Shown: piece after piece, positions 1 to 5,797 of the stretch
Layout of the letters: each line of letters starts with the position of its first letter
How positions within the stretch are numbered: the stretch's first letter is position 1
Source: Fidelibacterota bacterium
GTDB lineage: Bacteria > Fidelibacterota > UBA2242
Assembly: GCA_023229045.1 (NCBI GenBank)
Contig: JALOAB010000049.1
Span: 1-11,447, forward strand
Direction of reading: 5' to 3'
DNA: 11,447 bases
Notes under the pieces: generated by a model
Seen by the model: the letters and a program-made list of their open reading frames with translations, nothing else
Databases searched by the model: none
What the model was told of the DNA's origin: nothing
Position numbers and translations under genes: made by a program

Positions 1-541
1 CGCAAATATCATGTTTGCGCAGGCTGTTACGTAGAATCTGACCAATTGCCTTTAAGACTTCATCGCCGAACAGATGGCCATAGGTATCGTTGATTTTTTT
101 AAAGAAATCGATGTCGAGCATCAGCAGACTAAGCGGAGAATTATAACGGATACTACGGGCAATTTCACGTTTTAATTCCTCATTGAAGTGGCGGCGGTTA
201 TTGATTCCGGTTAAGGCGTCGGTGGTGGAAAGTGATTCGAGCTGGCGGTTAGCCTCCTCCAGTGCCTGGGTGCGCTCGCGAACACGAGAGTCGAGCAAAG
301 CGTTCAATTCCTGCAGTTCGGAACGGGCGGTTTGTAATTCATCGATCGCCATTTTAAGATGAACTTCACGGGTTTCGAAACGCAGGAAAAGGTTGTCGAG
401 TATCGTAGCGAGTTGACGCAAAGAGCCGGGGGCGCCGACGCGCATGAATTTTTTAAACGAATCGGAATTGTATTCGCCGCGCGAGACGGTTTCAATCTGA
501 CTGACGAATTCTTCGAATAATTCCTGGTCCCAATTTTTCAT
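1..541 (-). CDS. GGDEF-domain protein (probable diguanylate cyclase), 3' end beyond the window
   Basis: Only the first 180 residues are in the window; the frame stays open to base 1. The start is the ATG at 539-541, with AGGTG at 546-550 overlapping the stop of the upstream pcm gene. Residues 1-60 form an N-terminal region I do not recognise, with no signal peptide or membrane span. Residues about 61-105 look like a coiled-coil signalling helix rich in E, L, R and Q (for example RERTQALEEANRQLESL). A GGDEF domain follows: DALTGINNRRHF at 108-119 and DIDFFKKINDTYGH at 143-156, where D143 is expected to bind metal. The GG(D/E)EF active-site loop itself would lie just past the edge, so catalysis cannot be judged. 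Family knowledge: such enzymes join two GTP into cyclic di-GMP. The protein should be cytoplasmic, with its input through the N-terminal region. It sits 7 bp after pcm and is probably the last or a late gene of that operon. Confidence 0.9.
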   Translation of the reverse strand, partial: MKNWDQELFEEFVSQIETVSRGEYNSDSFKKFMRVGAPGSLRQLATILDNLFLRFETREVHLKMAIDELQTARSELQELNALLDSRVRERTQALEEANRQLESLSTTDALTGINNRRHFNEELKREIARSIRYNSPLSLLMLDIDFFKKINDTYGHLFGDEVLKAIGQILRNSLRKHDIC

Positions 542-548
542 AATTCAC

Positions 549-1223
549 CTATTTTTTGGAGGAGTGCTTTTCGGAAGCGGAGTTCCAGATAAGTGGCACA
601 AATCTGACCGGCAGAATTTTTTGGCTTTTCAATCCGAGGGGCGTTTTCTCAATCAGGGTCAGTTCCTGACCACCACCGGCACTGCCTAATGGAATCAGCA
701 ATTTGCCACCGAGGGCGAGTTGATCGATCAGGGCCGTTGGAATTTCGGGACTGGCGGCGGTAACAACGATATGGCTGAAGGGGGCCTTTTCCTGCCAACC
801 CAGACAGCCGTCCCCGATTCGGAATTCGATATTTGACAATCCGATCTGCGCAATTACTTCTTGGGCACGCAGGGAGAGCTCGCTGATGCGCTCGACCGTG
901 AATACATTACCGGCCAGTCGCGCCAGAATGGCGGTTTCATAGCCACTCCCGGTGCCGACCTCCAGAACCCAGGCCGATTTGTCAATTTGCATGGCGTCGA
1001 TCATGTAGGCCACAACGTAAGGCTGGGAGATGGTTTGCCCAAATCCGATCGGTAAGGGCTGGTCGCTGTAGGCTAATTTTTTCTGGCTGACGTCAACGAA
1101 AAGTTGGCGCGGGATCTGCCGAAAGGCTTCCAATATCTGCGGATCCCGAATGTTGCGGGCGTAAATCTGCTCGGCGACCATTTCATCGGCCGCATGCTTG
1201 TAATCTGATGAGAAAAAGTTCAT
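549..1223 (-). CDS. pcm: Protein-L-isoaspartate O-methyltransferase
   Basis: This 224-aa protein matches the PCMT family in length and motifs. The enzyme uses S-adenosylmethionine to methylate isoaspartyl residues that arise in ageing proteins, starting their repair in the cytoplasm. Visible features are the family segment GQTISQPYVVAYM at 62-74, the SAM-binding motif I LEVGTGSGYETAIL at 87-100, the acidic strand end VFTVERI at 107-113, IGDGCLGW at 136-143, the post-motif VVTAA at 153-157 and the C-terminal PVRFVPLI at 205-212. The ATG overlaps the stop of the upstream 271-aa gene by one base (TAATG at 1221-1225) and has only a weak Shine-Dalgarno sequence, so translation is probably coupled. 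The short Ser/Lys-rich tail (SEKHSSKK) is not part of the domain. Pcm is often linked to stationary-phase survival; here it lies between a glycogen gene cluster and a c-di-GMP gene. Confidence 0.95.
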   Translation of the reverse strand: MNFFSSDYKHAADEMVAEQIYARNIRDPQILEAFRQIPRQLFVDVSQKKLAYSDQPLPIGFGQTISQPYVVAYMIDAMQIDKSAWVLEVGTGSGYETAILARLAGNVFTVERISELSLRAQEVIAQIGLSNIEFRIGDGCLGWQEKAPFSHIVVTAASPEIPTALIDQLALGGKLLIPLGSAGGGQELTLIEKTPLGLKSQKILPVRFVPLIWNSASEKHSSKK

Positions 1224-2038
1224 TAGGTTGTTTTGCGATTGATCGATTCAAGGAGATTTTTAATATCCCGCAGGGTTTCGATTTTAACGTCTTTCATGTA
1301 ATTAAGATGAATGGTTTTAAAAGTCGATATAATAGCGAGTCCTTTAATGTACTGACCAAGAGTGGTTGGGATGTGCAGGGTTTTCAGAACGATACAATTT
1401 AGTAAGTATTCAGGATCTTCAGGAGTCAATTGGGCCAGGGTCGTTCCGGATTTCTGAAAAGTTTTACGCCGCTGATCGAGATCGCGCGGATTGTAAAATT
1501 GGGATAGATAAGAATGAGCCGGGCGCAATTGGGCTATCAGCCAATCCACGCCGGACTGGAAACAGGTTTCAAAAAAGTTACGATAACGCTGGACCCCGAT
1601 GCCGGATTGCAGGTAATGGACCAGGTTTTCATAAAACTGACTCCGGTAATTTTCCCAGTGATGAAAATGGGTTCGGAATAAAAAGTAACCGTTAGGCGCT
1701 TTGAGGCTGTTGTGTTTGTTGAAAAAGGCTTTGATTTCGTAACGAAAACGCTGGAGACGACGAAAATAATCGGTAGGGAAAAGGTTAAAAACCGGTGATT
1801 CGGTCCGGGCATTTTCAAGGATCAGCGCTTCCGGAATTTGTAGTTCGCTCAGACGAAGCGAATAGGTTTTTTCGAGACCCTGAAAAGTGAGGTCGAGCAG
1901 GGCTCCGAAATCAGCCAGTTTGATAAAATTTTCGATTTCCTGTTCAAATCCCGGCAAAGTGGTAATCGGTGGGAGATAAACATCTTCGAAAAGATCGGGA
2001 AAAAGCGGGACCTGTTTTGGATCGTAAGGTTTAAACAT
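1223..2038 (-). CDS. Uncharacterised 271-aa protein between glgC and pcm
   Basis: I do not recognise this family. The coding call rests on an uninterrupted 271-codon frame, a good ribosome site (AAGGA at 2046-2050, 7 nt before the ATG) and tight packing: 12 bp after glgC and a 1-bp overlap with pcm. The protein has no signal peptide and no clear membrane span, so it is probably cytoplasmic. The N-terminus is rich in proline and acidic residues (PLFPDLFEDVYLPP, 11-24). The rest looks mostly helical and is unusually rich in aromatic and basic residues, for example YFRRLQRFRYEIKAFF at 91-106. A cluster of histidines and aromatics, RTHFHHWENYRSQFYENL, lies at 122-139 and could bind a ligand or metal, but this is a guess. 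The C-terminal part (about 208-265) contains further predicted helices. Its place in the operon hints at a link to glycogen metabolism or protein repair but proves nothing. Confidence 0.8.
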   Translation of the reverse strand: MFKPYDPKQVPLFPDLFEDVYLPPITTLPGFEQEIENFIKLADFGALLDLTFQGLEKTYSLRLSELQIPEALILENARTESPVFNLFPTDYFRRLQRFRYEIKAFFNKHNSLKAPNGYFLFRTHFHHWENYRSQFYENLVHYLQSGIGVQRYRNFFETCFQSGVDWLIAQLRPAHSYLSQFYNPRDLDQRRKTFQKSGTTLAQLTPEDPEYLLNCIVLKTLHIPTTLGQYIKGLAIISTFKTIHLNYMKDVKIETLRDIKNLLESINRKTT

Positions 2039-2045
2039 TACGGGT

Positions 2046-2050
2046 TCCTT
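2046..2050 (-). promoter_or_regulatory. Ribosome binding site of the 271-aa gene
   Basis: AAGGA lies 7 nt before the ATG at 2036-2038 and immediately next to the stop codon of glgC. It supports this start and suggests that ribosomes ending glgC can feed into the next gene. Confidence 0.65.
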
Positions 2051-3292
2051 TTAAATGATCATTCCCTCCGGGATTACACTGTTCTTCGGAATGACGACGA
2101 TTCCATCCCGGATCGAATACATTTCACTTTCAAATTCACTGAGATTATCCCGGTTGATAATCTGGACATTTTGGCAAATCCGGGCATTTTTGTCGATGAT
2201 CGCATTCTTCAAGATGCAGTTGCGGCCGATACCTAATGGCGGCAATCCTTCCGGTCGATTCTGTTCGAAATAATCAGCTCCCATAATGACACATTTATCG
2301 ATCGTAGCGCCCTGCCTGATAATAGTCCGGATGCCGAGCACGGAATTGCTGATGCGACTCTCGGCAATATAGCACCCATCCGCCAGCATGGTTTGACTCA
2401 GGCGAGAATCCTTCAAACGAGAAGCCGGCAAAGATCGAGCCCGCGTATAAACCGGAGCATGTTCGAGATACATCGGAAAGGGTGGATGAAGCGTAGCCAG
2501 TTCCAGATTGGCATTAAAAAACGATTCTATGGTTCCGATATCGCGCCAGTAACCATCGAATAGATAAGCGCAGACATTGGACTTGGCGATCGCATCCGGA
2601 ATAATATGTTTACCGAAGTCATCACTTGGATTAAGTTCGAGAATTTTCAAGAGCGTATCGGTAGCGAAAATATATATACCCATCGAAGCCAGAAACGGAG
2701 TTTCTTCAGGCAAACCGGGCGACTGCAGTCCATTTAGTAAATCCGGGCCGGGTTTTTCGACAAACCGTACAATGCGACATTTTTGATCTATCTGAATAAT
2801 CCCAAACTGATCTGCATCCTGGCGTGAAACCGGCTTGACGGCCACCGTGATTTCAGCCTGATTATGTATGTGGTGTTCCAGAAAAAGACGGTAATCCATG
2901 CGATAAAGATGATCTCCGGAGAGGATCATGGTATAAGCCGCGTTGATTTCGGTGATAAACGGAAGGTTTTTCCGAACTGCATCAGCAGTGCCCTGGTACC
3001 AGTCGGTATTTTCCATTGTTTGCTGGGCCGCCAATATATCAACGAATCCATTACTGAAAGGGCTCGTACGGTACGTTCCGTAAATATGCCGGTGAAGCGA
3101 ATGGGTGTTAAACTGGGTCAGGATAAAGATTTTATTGATTCCACTATTAAGACAATTGCTAATCGAGACGTCGATTATTCTGAATTTGCCGCCGAAAGGC
3201 ACCGCCGGTTTAGCCCGATACTTTGTCAATGGGTAAAGACGAGTACCCTTCCCCCCGCCAAGGATAATCGCCAGGATGTCATTTTTCTTCAT
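2051..3292 (-). CDS. glgC: Glucose-1-phosphate adenylyltransferase (ADP-glucose pyrophosphorylase)
   Basis: This 413-aa protein makes ADP-glucose from glucose-1-phosphate and ATP, the committed step of bacterial glycogen synthesis. The N-terminal nucleotidyltransferase domain carries the signature GGGKGTRLYPLTKYRAKPAV at 12-31, then WYQGTADAVRKN at 98-109, SGDHLYRMDY at 125-134 (D127 in the catalytic position), FVEKP at 177-181, SMGIYIF at 203-209 and FDGYWRDIGTIESFFNAN at 245-262. Residues about 290-413 form the left-handed beta-helix domain used for assembly and allostery. The ending (IVVIPKNSVIPEGMII) resembles the cyanobacterial/plant type more than the enterobacterial one. The ATG at 3290-3292 overlaps the stop of the upstream membrane protein gene in an ATGA of 4 bp, and the upstream GAAAG is a weak ribosome site. 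No glgA or glgB is visible in the window, so the rest of the pathway must be encoded elsewhere. Confidence 0.96.
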   Translation of the reverse strand: MKKNDILAIILGGGKGTRLYPLTKYRAKPAVPFGGKFRIIDVSISNCLNSGINKIFILTQFNTHSLHRHIYGTYRTSPFSNGFVDILAAQQTMENTDWYQGTADAVRKNLPFITEINAAYTMILSGDHLYRMDYRLFLEHHIHNQAEITVAVKPVSRQDADQFGIIQIDQKCRIVRFVEKPGPDLLNGLQSPGLPEETPFLASMGIYIFATDTLLKILELNPSDDFGKHIIPDAIAKSNVCAYLFDGYWRDIGTIESFFNANLELATLHPPFPMYLEHAPVYTRARSLPASRLKDSRLSQTMLADGCYIAESRISNSVLGIRTIIRQGATIDKCVIMGADYFEQNRPEGLPPLGIGRNCILKNAIIDKNARICQNVQIINRDNLSEFESEMYSIRDGIVVIPKNSVIPEGMII

Positions 3293-3894
3293 AAAACGCT
3301 TTCAAATTGAAACAAGGTTAAGAAAAATCCCAGAAGAAAACCAGTAATTACCTGGGCAATTGTATGGGCTCGTAATTCGACCCGCGAATAAACCATCAAC
3401 GGCGCGGTTAATATTCCCCAATAAAATGCCGGTGAAACCAGATAAGCCAGCGCTACAATCGGGCCGCCCAGCGCAATCCCATGGACACTGATCTTCCAAT
3501 AACGAGTAATGATGGTAGCGACAAGTGTATTAATCCCGTAACACCACATCAGCAATGAAATTTCGCGCGGGGCATGCATAATTTTAAATAATAGCCAGAC
3601 GCCAAAATAACCAACAATACTGACCAGAAAGGGATTAATGCGCTTGCTCCGCTCGGGTACATCCAGACTAACCGTTTCGCCCCGTTTTTTAAGTCTGAGA
3701 ACTGACAACAGCGGAATGATTATAACCGCGATTAAGGCCATCCCGAAATAGGTGAATTTATCTGAACGGCCGATTGCGTTTGAATTGCCGATGATCAGGG
3801 CATAAGTCACAGTCGCGATAATAAAAGGGTGCAAAATCACGGAAATCAATTTCGCTAACACGGAAGGCTGTTTATTTTTATCTGCAGATACCAT
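3289..3894 (-). CDS. PAP2-like integral membrane protein with altered catalytic motifs
   Basis: This 201-aa protein is very hydrophobic, with about six or seven membrane segments (roughly 12-36, 47-66, 88-105, 112-130, 137-154, 156-170 and 177-196). The end of the protein matches the third motif of the PAP2 phosphatase family, SR-x5-H-x3-D: here SRVELRAHTIAQ at 170-181, with Q in place of the final D. KISVHG at 134-139 lies where PSGH is expected, and the basic stretch PERSKRINPF at 80-89 lies where the first motif would be. Family knowledge: PAP2 enzymes remove phosphate from lipid phosphates such as phosphatidate or undecaprenyl diphosphate. Because the motifs are degenerate, activity and substrate are uncertain. 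It is the first gene of the left operon, with a strong promoter about 60 bp upstream. The ribosome site before the ATG at 3892-3894 is poor. It overlaps glgC by 4 bp. Confidence 0.75.
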   Translation of the reverse strand: MVSADKNKQPSVLAKLISVILHPFIIATVTYALIIGNSNAIGRSDKFTYFGMALIAVIIIPLLSVLRLKKRGETVSLDVPERSKRINPFLVSIVGYFGVWLLFKIMHAPREISLLMWCYGINTLVATIITRYWKISVHGIALGGPIVALAYLVSPAFYWGILTAPLMVYSRVELRAHTIAQVITGFLLGFFLTLFQFESVL

Positions 3895-3953
3895 TGCGAC
3901 TAAGATTGGGTTAGGGGAAGTTTCGATAATCCGTATTGTTTCATTCCGGTAAA

Positions 3954-3982
3954 ATTATACGCCCTTTTTTAATTAATTTCAA
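3954..3982 (-). promoter_or_regulatory. Sigma-70-type promoter of the PAP2-glgC-pcm operon
   Basis: Read on the minus strand, TTGAAA (3977-3982) is followed after exactly 17 nt by TATAAT (3954-3959). This is 5/6 and 6/6 to the consensus with ideal spacing, and the flanks are AT-rich. The start of transcription should be near 3947, giving a leader of about 50 nt before the ATG at 3894. It lies 83 bp downstream of tRNA-Glu, so the operon can be transcribed independently of the tRNA unit. Confidence 0.8.
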
Positions 3983-4064
3983 CAAATAAATCGAGATATC
4001 GGCCGATTAAATACTCTCAATGAGGTTTATTAAAGCCATTAATTTTATTTGGATATGGTATTTG

Positions 4065-4136
4065 TAGCGCTACGGAGAATTGAACTCCGGTTACCACATT
4101 GAAAGCGTGATGTCCTAACCACTAGACGATAGCGCC
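4065..4136 (-). tRNA. tRNA-Glu (anticodon TTC)
   Basis: The 72-nt sequence folds into a full cloverleaf. The acceptor is GGCGCTA with TAGCGCT and discriminator A73. The D stem is GTCT/GGAC. The anticodon stem is TCACG/TGTGG with loop CTTTCAA, giving anticodon TTC for glutamate. The T arm is CGGAG-TTCAATT-CTCCG. The first acceptor pair is a G1-U72 wobble, which I recall from other tRNA-Glu genes such as chloroplast ones. CCA is not encoded (CAA follows A73), so it must be added by the CCA-adding enzyme. It lies 19 nt after tRNA-His and is probably cotranscribed with it. Confidence 0.95.
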
Positions 4137-4155
4137 ATTTTGAAGAGAAAGAGCG

Positions 4156-4230
4156 GGTGAGTGACGGGACTTGAACCCGCGGCCAACAGGGCCACAACCT
4201 GTCGCTCTGCCAAACTGAGCTACACTCACC
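4156..4230 (-). tRNA. tRNA-His (anticodon GTG)
   Basis: The cloverleaf is complete. The acceptor is GTGAGTG with CACTCAC, and the anticodon stem is ACAGG/CCTGT with loop TTGTGGC, giving anticodon GTG for histidine. The T loop is TTCAAGT. The gene encodes the extra G at position -1 (4230), opposite C73 (4156), which is the identity element expected for bacterial tRNA-His. CCA is not encoded. It is the first of two tRNA genes, about 184 nt after the end of rho. Confidence 0.96.
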
Positions 4231-4307
4231 ATCTATAATACTCCCGCAGGAGGTTAGTAGCCCCGAAGCGGGTCCGCAAAAAGATCGTTGATTAAAAAAG
4301 CCGTCAA

Positions 4308-4336
4308 ATTTAAGTTATTTAAGCCCAGAATGTCAA
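4308..4336 (-). promoter_or_regulatory. Candidate promoter for the tRNA-His/tRNA-Glu unit
   Basis: On the minus strand a perfect TTGACA (4331-4336) is followed 17 nt later by TTAAAT (4308-4313), or 18 nt later by TAAATT. The -10 box is only 4/6, so the call is moderate. It would start transcription near 4301, about 70 nt before tRNA-His, and separate the tRNAs from rho. Confidence 0.45.
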
Positions 4337-4413
4337 TACATCCGGCGAACTTAAGTCGAAACTCCAACAGCCGACTGATTTGTCATGCTAAAGGTTCCTG
4401 TTTTGCAGGTTTT

Positions 4414-5673
4414 CTATTGGTTCATTGATTTTAGAAACTCGCGGTTGCTCTTACTGCGATTCATGCGATCGATCAGGAATTCCATAGCTTCAATGGGCGT
4501 CATTTCGCTTAACAACTTCCGCAGAATCCAGACCCGCGCCAGTTCCGCCGCCGATAGCAGGAGCTCCTCTTTACGGGTGCCGGAGCGATTGACATCCATC
4601 GATGGAAAAACGCGTCGGTCACTGAGTCGGCGATCCAGAACCAGCTCCATGTTGCCGGTGCCTTTAAATTCTTCGAAAATAACGTCATCCATGCGCGAGC
4701 CGGTATCGATCAGAGCGGTGGCAATGATAGTCAAACTACCGCCGCCTTCAATATTCCGGGCCGAACCAAAGAAGCGTTTCGGGCGATGAAGAGCATTGGC
4801 ATCGATACCGCCGGACAGAATTTTGCCGCTATGCGGCACGACTGCATTATGCGCCCGACCGAGACGGGTAATACTGTCCAGCAGAATAACGACGTGATAA
4901 CCGAGTTCGACCATGCGCTTGGCTTTTTCCAGTACCATATCAGCTACCTGTACGTGGCGTTCCGGCGGTTCATCAAAAGTCGAACTTACCACCTCAGCCT
5001 TGACCGAGCGTTCCATATCGGTTACTTCTTCCGGGCGCTCGTCAATCAGCAGTACCATCAAGGTAATTTCAGGATGATTGGTAGTGATACTATTGGCGAT
5101 TTGCTGGAGCAGGGTTGTCTTGCCGGTTTTAGGTTGGGCCACGATCAATCCTCTCTGGCCTTTGCCGATCGGGCAGAGTAAGTCCATAATGCGCATGGAG
5201 ATATTCTTGTAATCGGTCTCCAGCTGGATGCGACTTTGCGGATATAAAGGGGTCAGAGAATCAAAAATTTTACGAGCCTTGACCTCTTCGGGATCCATCA
5301 TATTGACGGCATCCACGCGGAGCAGGGCAAAGAAACGCTCATTATCTTTTGGCGGGCGAATCTGGCCGGAAACAATATGGCCGGTACGCAGGCCAAACCG
5401 TTTGATTTGAGAGGGTGAAATATATACGTCGTCGGGGCCGGGCAGGTAACTCAATTCTTCGGAGCGCAGAAAGCCAAAACCTTCATCCATAACCTGCAAT
5501 ACGCCGCGAGCAAATATTTTGCCTTCTTTCTGAGCGCTGGTTTCAAGGATTTTATGAATCAGGTCAAGTTTTTTCAGACCGGTCGTCTCCGGGATTTCCA
5601 GCCGAATAGCCAGGTCAGTCAACTCCTTGATTTTCATGGCTTGCAGAGATGCAATAGTCCACTCATTTTCCAT
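4414..5673 (-). CDS. rho: Transcription termination factor Rho
   Basis: This 419-aa protein has the length and order of domains of E. coli Rho. Rho is a hexameric RNA helicase that loads on C-rich unstructured RNA and uses ATP to dislodge RNA polymerase. Residues 10-45 are the Rho N-terminal helical domain (MKIKELTDLAIRLEIPE at 13-29). The cold-shock-like RNA-binding domain spans about 55-125 (VMDEGFGFLRS at 61-71). The ATPase core carries the P-loop AQPKTGKT at 179-186, DERPEEVTDM at 211-220, Walker B VVILLDSITR at 261-270, GSARNIEGGGSLTII at 303-317 and the RVFPSMDVNRSGTRKEELL segment at 354-372. There is no inserted domain as seen in some phyla. The ATG is preceded by AAGGA (5680-5684) at 6 nt. 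Rho commonly limits its own expression, and the leader here is about 80 nt. No convincing intrinsic terminator follows the gene. Confidence 0.98.
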   Translation of the reverse strand: MENEWTIASLQAMKIKELTDLAIRLEIPETTGLKKLDLIHKILETSAQKEGKIFARGVLQVMDEGFGFLRSEELSYLPGPDDVYISPSQIKRFGLRTGHIVSGQIRPPKDNERFFALLRVDAVNMMDPEEVKARKIFDSLTPLYPQSRIQLETDYKNISMRIMDLLCPIGKGQRGLIVAQPKTGKTTLLQQIANSITTNHPEITLMVLLIDERPEEVTDMERSVKAEVVSSTFDEPPERHVQVADMVLEKAKRMVELGYHVVILLDSITRLGRAHNAVVPHSGKILSGGIDANALHRPKRFFGSARNIEGGGSLTIIATALIDTGSRMDDVIFEEFKGTGNMELVLDRRLSDRRVFPSMDVNRSGTRKEELLLSAAELARVWILRKLLSEMTPIEAMEFLIDRMNRSKSNREFLKSMNQ

Positions 5674-5679
5674 AGTTTT

Positions 5680-5684
5680 TCCTT
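5680..5684 (-). promoter_or_regulatory. Ribosome binding site of rho
   Basis: AAGGA sits 6 nt before the rho ATG. It forms the right arm of a short CCTT-AAAA-AAGG inverted repeat (5681-5692), which could mask it only weakly. Confidence 0.65.
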
Positions 5685-5760
5685 TTTTAAGGTTTTACAC
5701 GTGTCGATTGTTTAATACAGGTAGGTCAATAAAAGCGGTATATCGTTAATAAGTGACGTT

Positions 5761-5788
5761 AATTTAAACAGTCAGCATCAGATGTCAA
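5761..5788 (-). promoter_or_regulatory. Candidate rho promoter
   Basis: On the minus strand a perfect TTGACA (5783-5788) is followed after 16 nt by TAAATT (5761-5766), a 4/6 match to the -10 consensus. It lies in the 124-bp gap between folC and rho and would give a leader of about 80 nt. No terminator is seen after folC, so read-through from the upstream operon is also possible. Confidence 0.45.
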
Positions 5789-5797
5789 ATATAATTT

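Noticed and set aside
1..541. Missing GGDEF active-site motif as a sign of a degenerate cyclase
   Set aside because: The gene is cut by the window edge just before the point where the motif should occur, so its absence says nothing.
2864..3310. Plus-strand open frame of 148 codons opposite glgC
   Set aside because: It lies wholly antisense to the conserved GlgC N-terminal domain and has no family features or ribosome site.
3983..4064. Possible terminator after tRNA-Glu
   Set aside because: The region is AT-rich with TCGGCCGA and a weak AATCG/CGATT pairing, but there is no stable stem followed by a T-run.
4247..4256. AGGAGG-like ribosome site on the plus strand
   Set aside because: No start codon with a usable frame follows; the bases belong to the leader of the minus-strand tRNA unit.
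4397..4409. CCTG-TTTTG-CAGG inverted repeat just after the rho stop, considered as a terminator
   Set aside because: The stem has only four pairs and no T-run follows on the minus strand.
4385..4789. Plus-strand open frame of 134 codons opposite the end of rho
   Set aside because: It is Ser/Arg-rich, antisense to a firmly identified gene, has no ribosome site and matches nothing I know; it is a shadow of rho codon structure.
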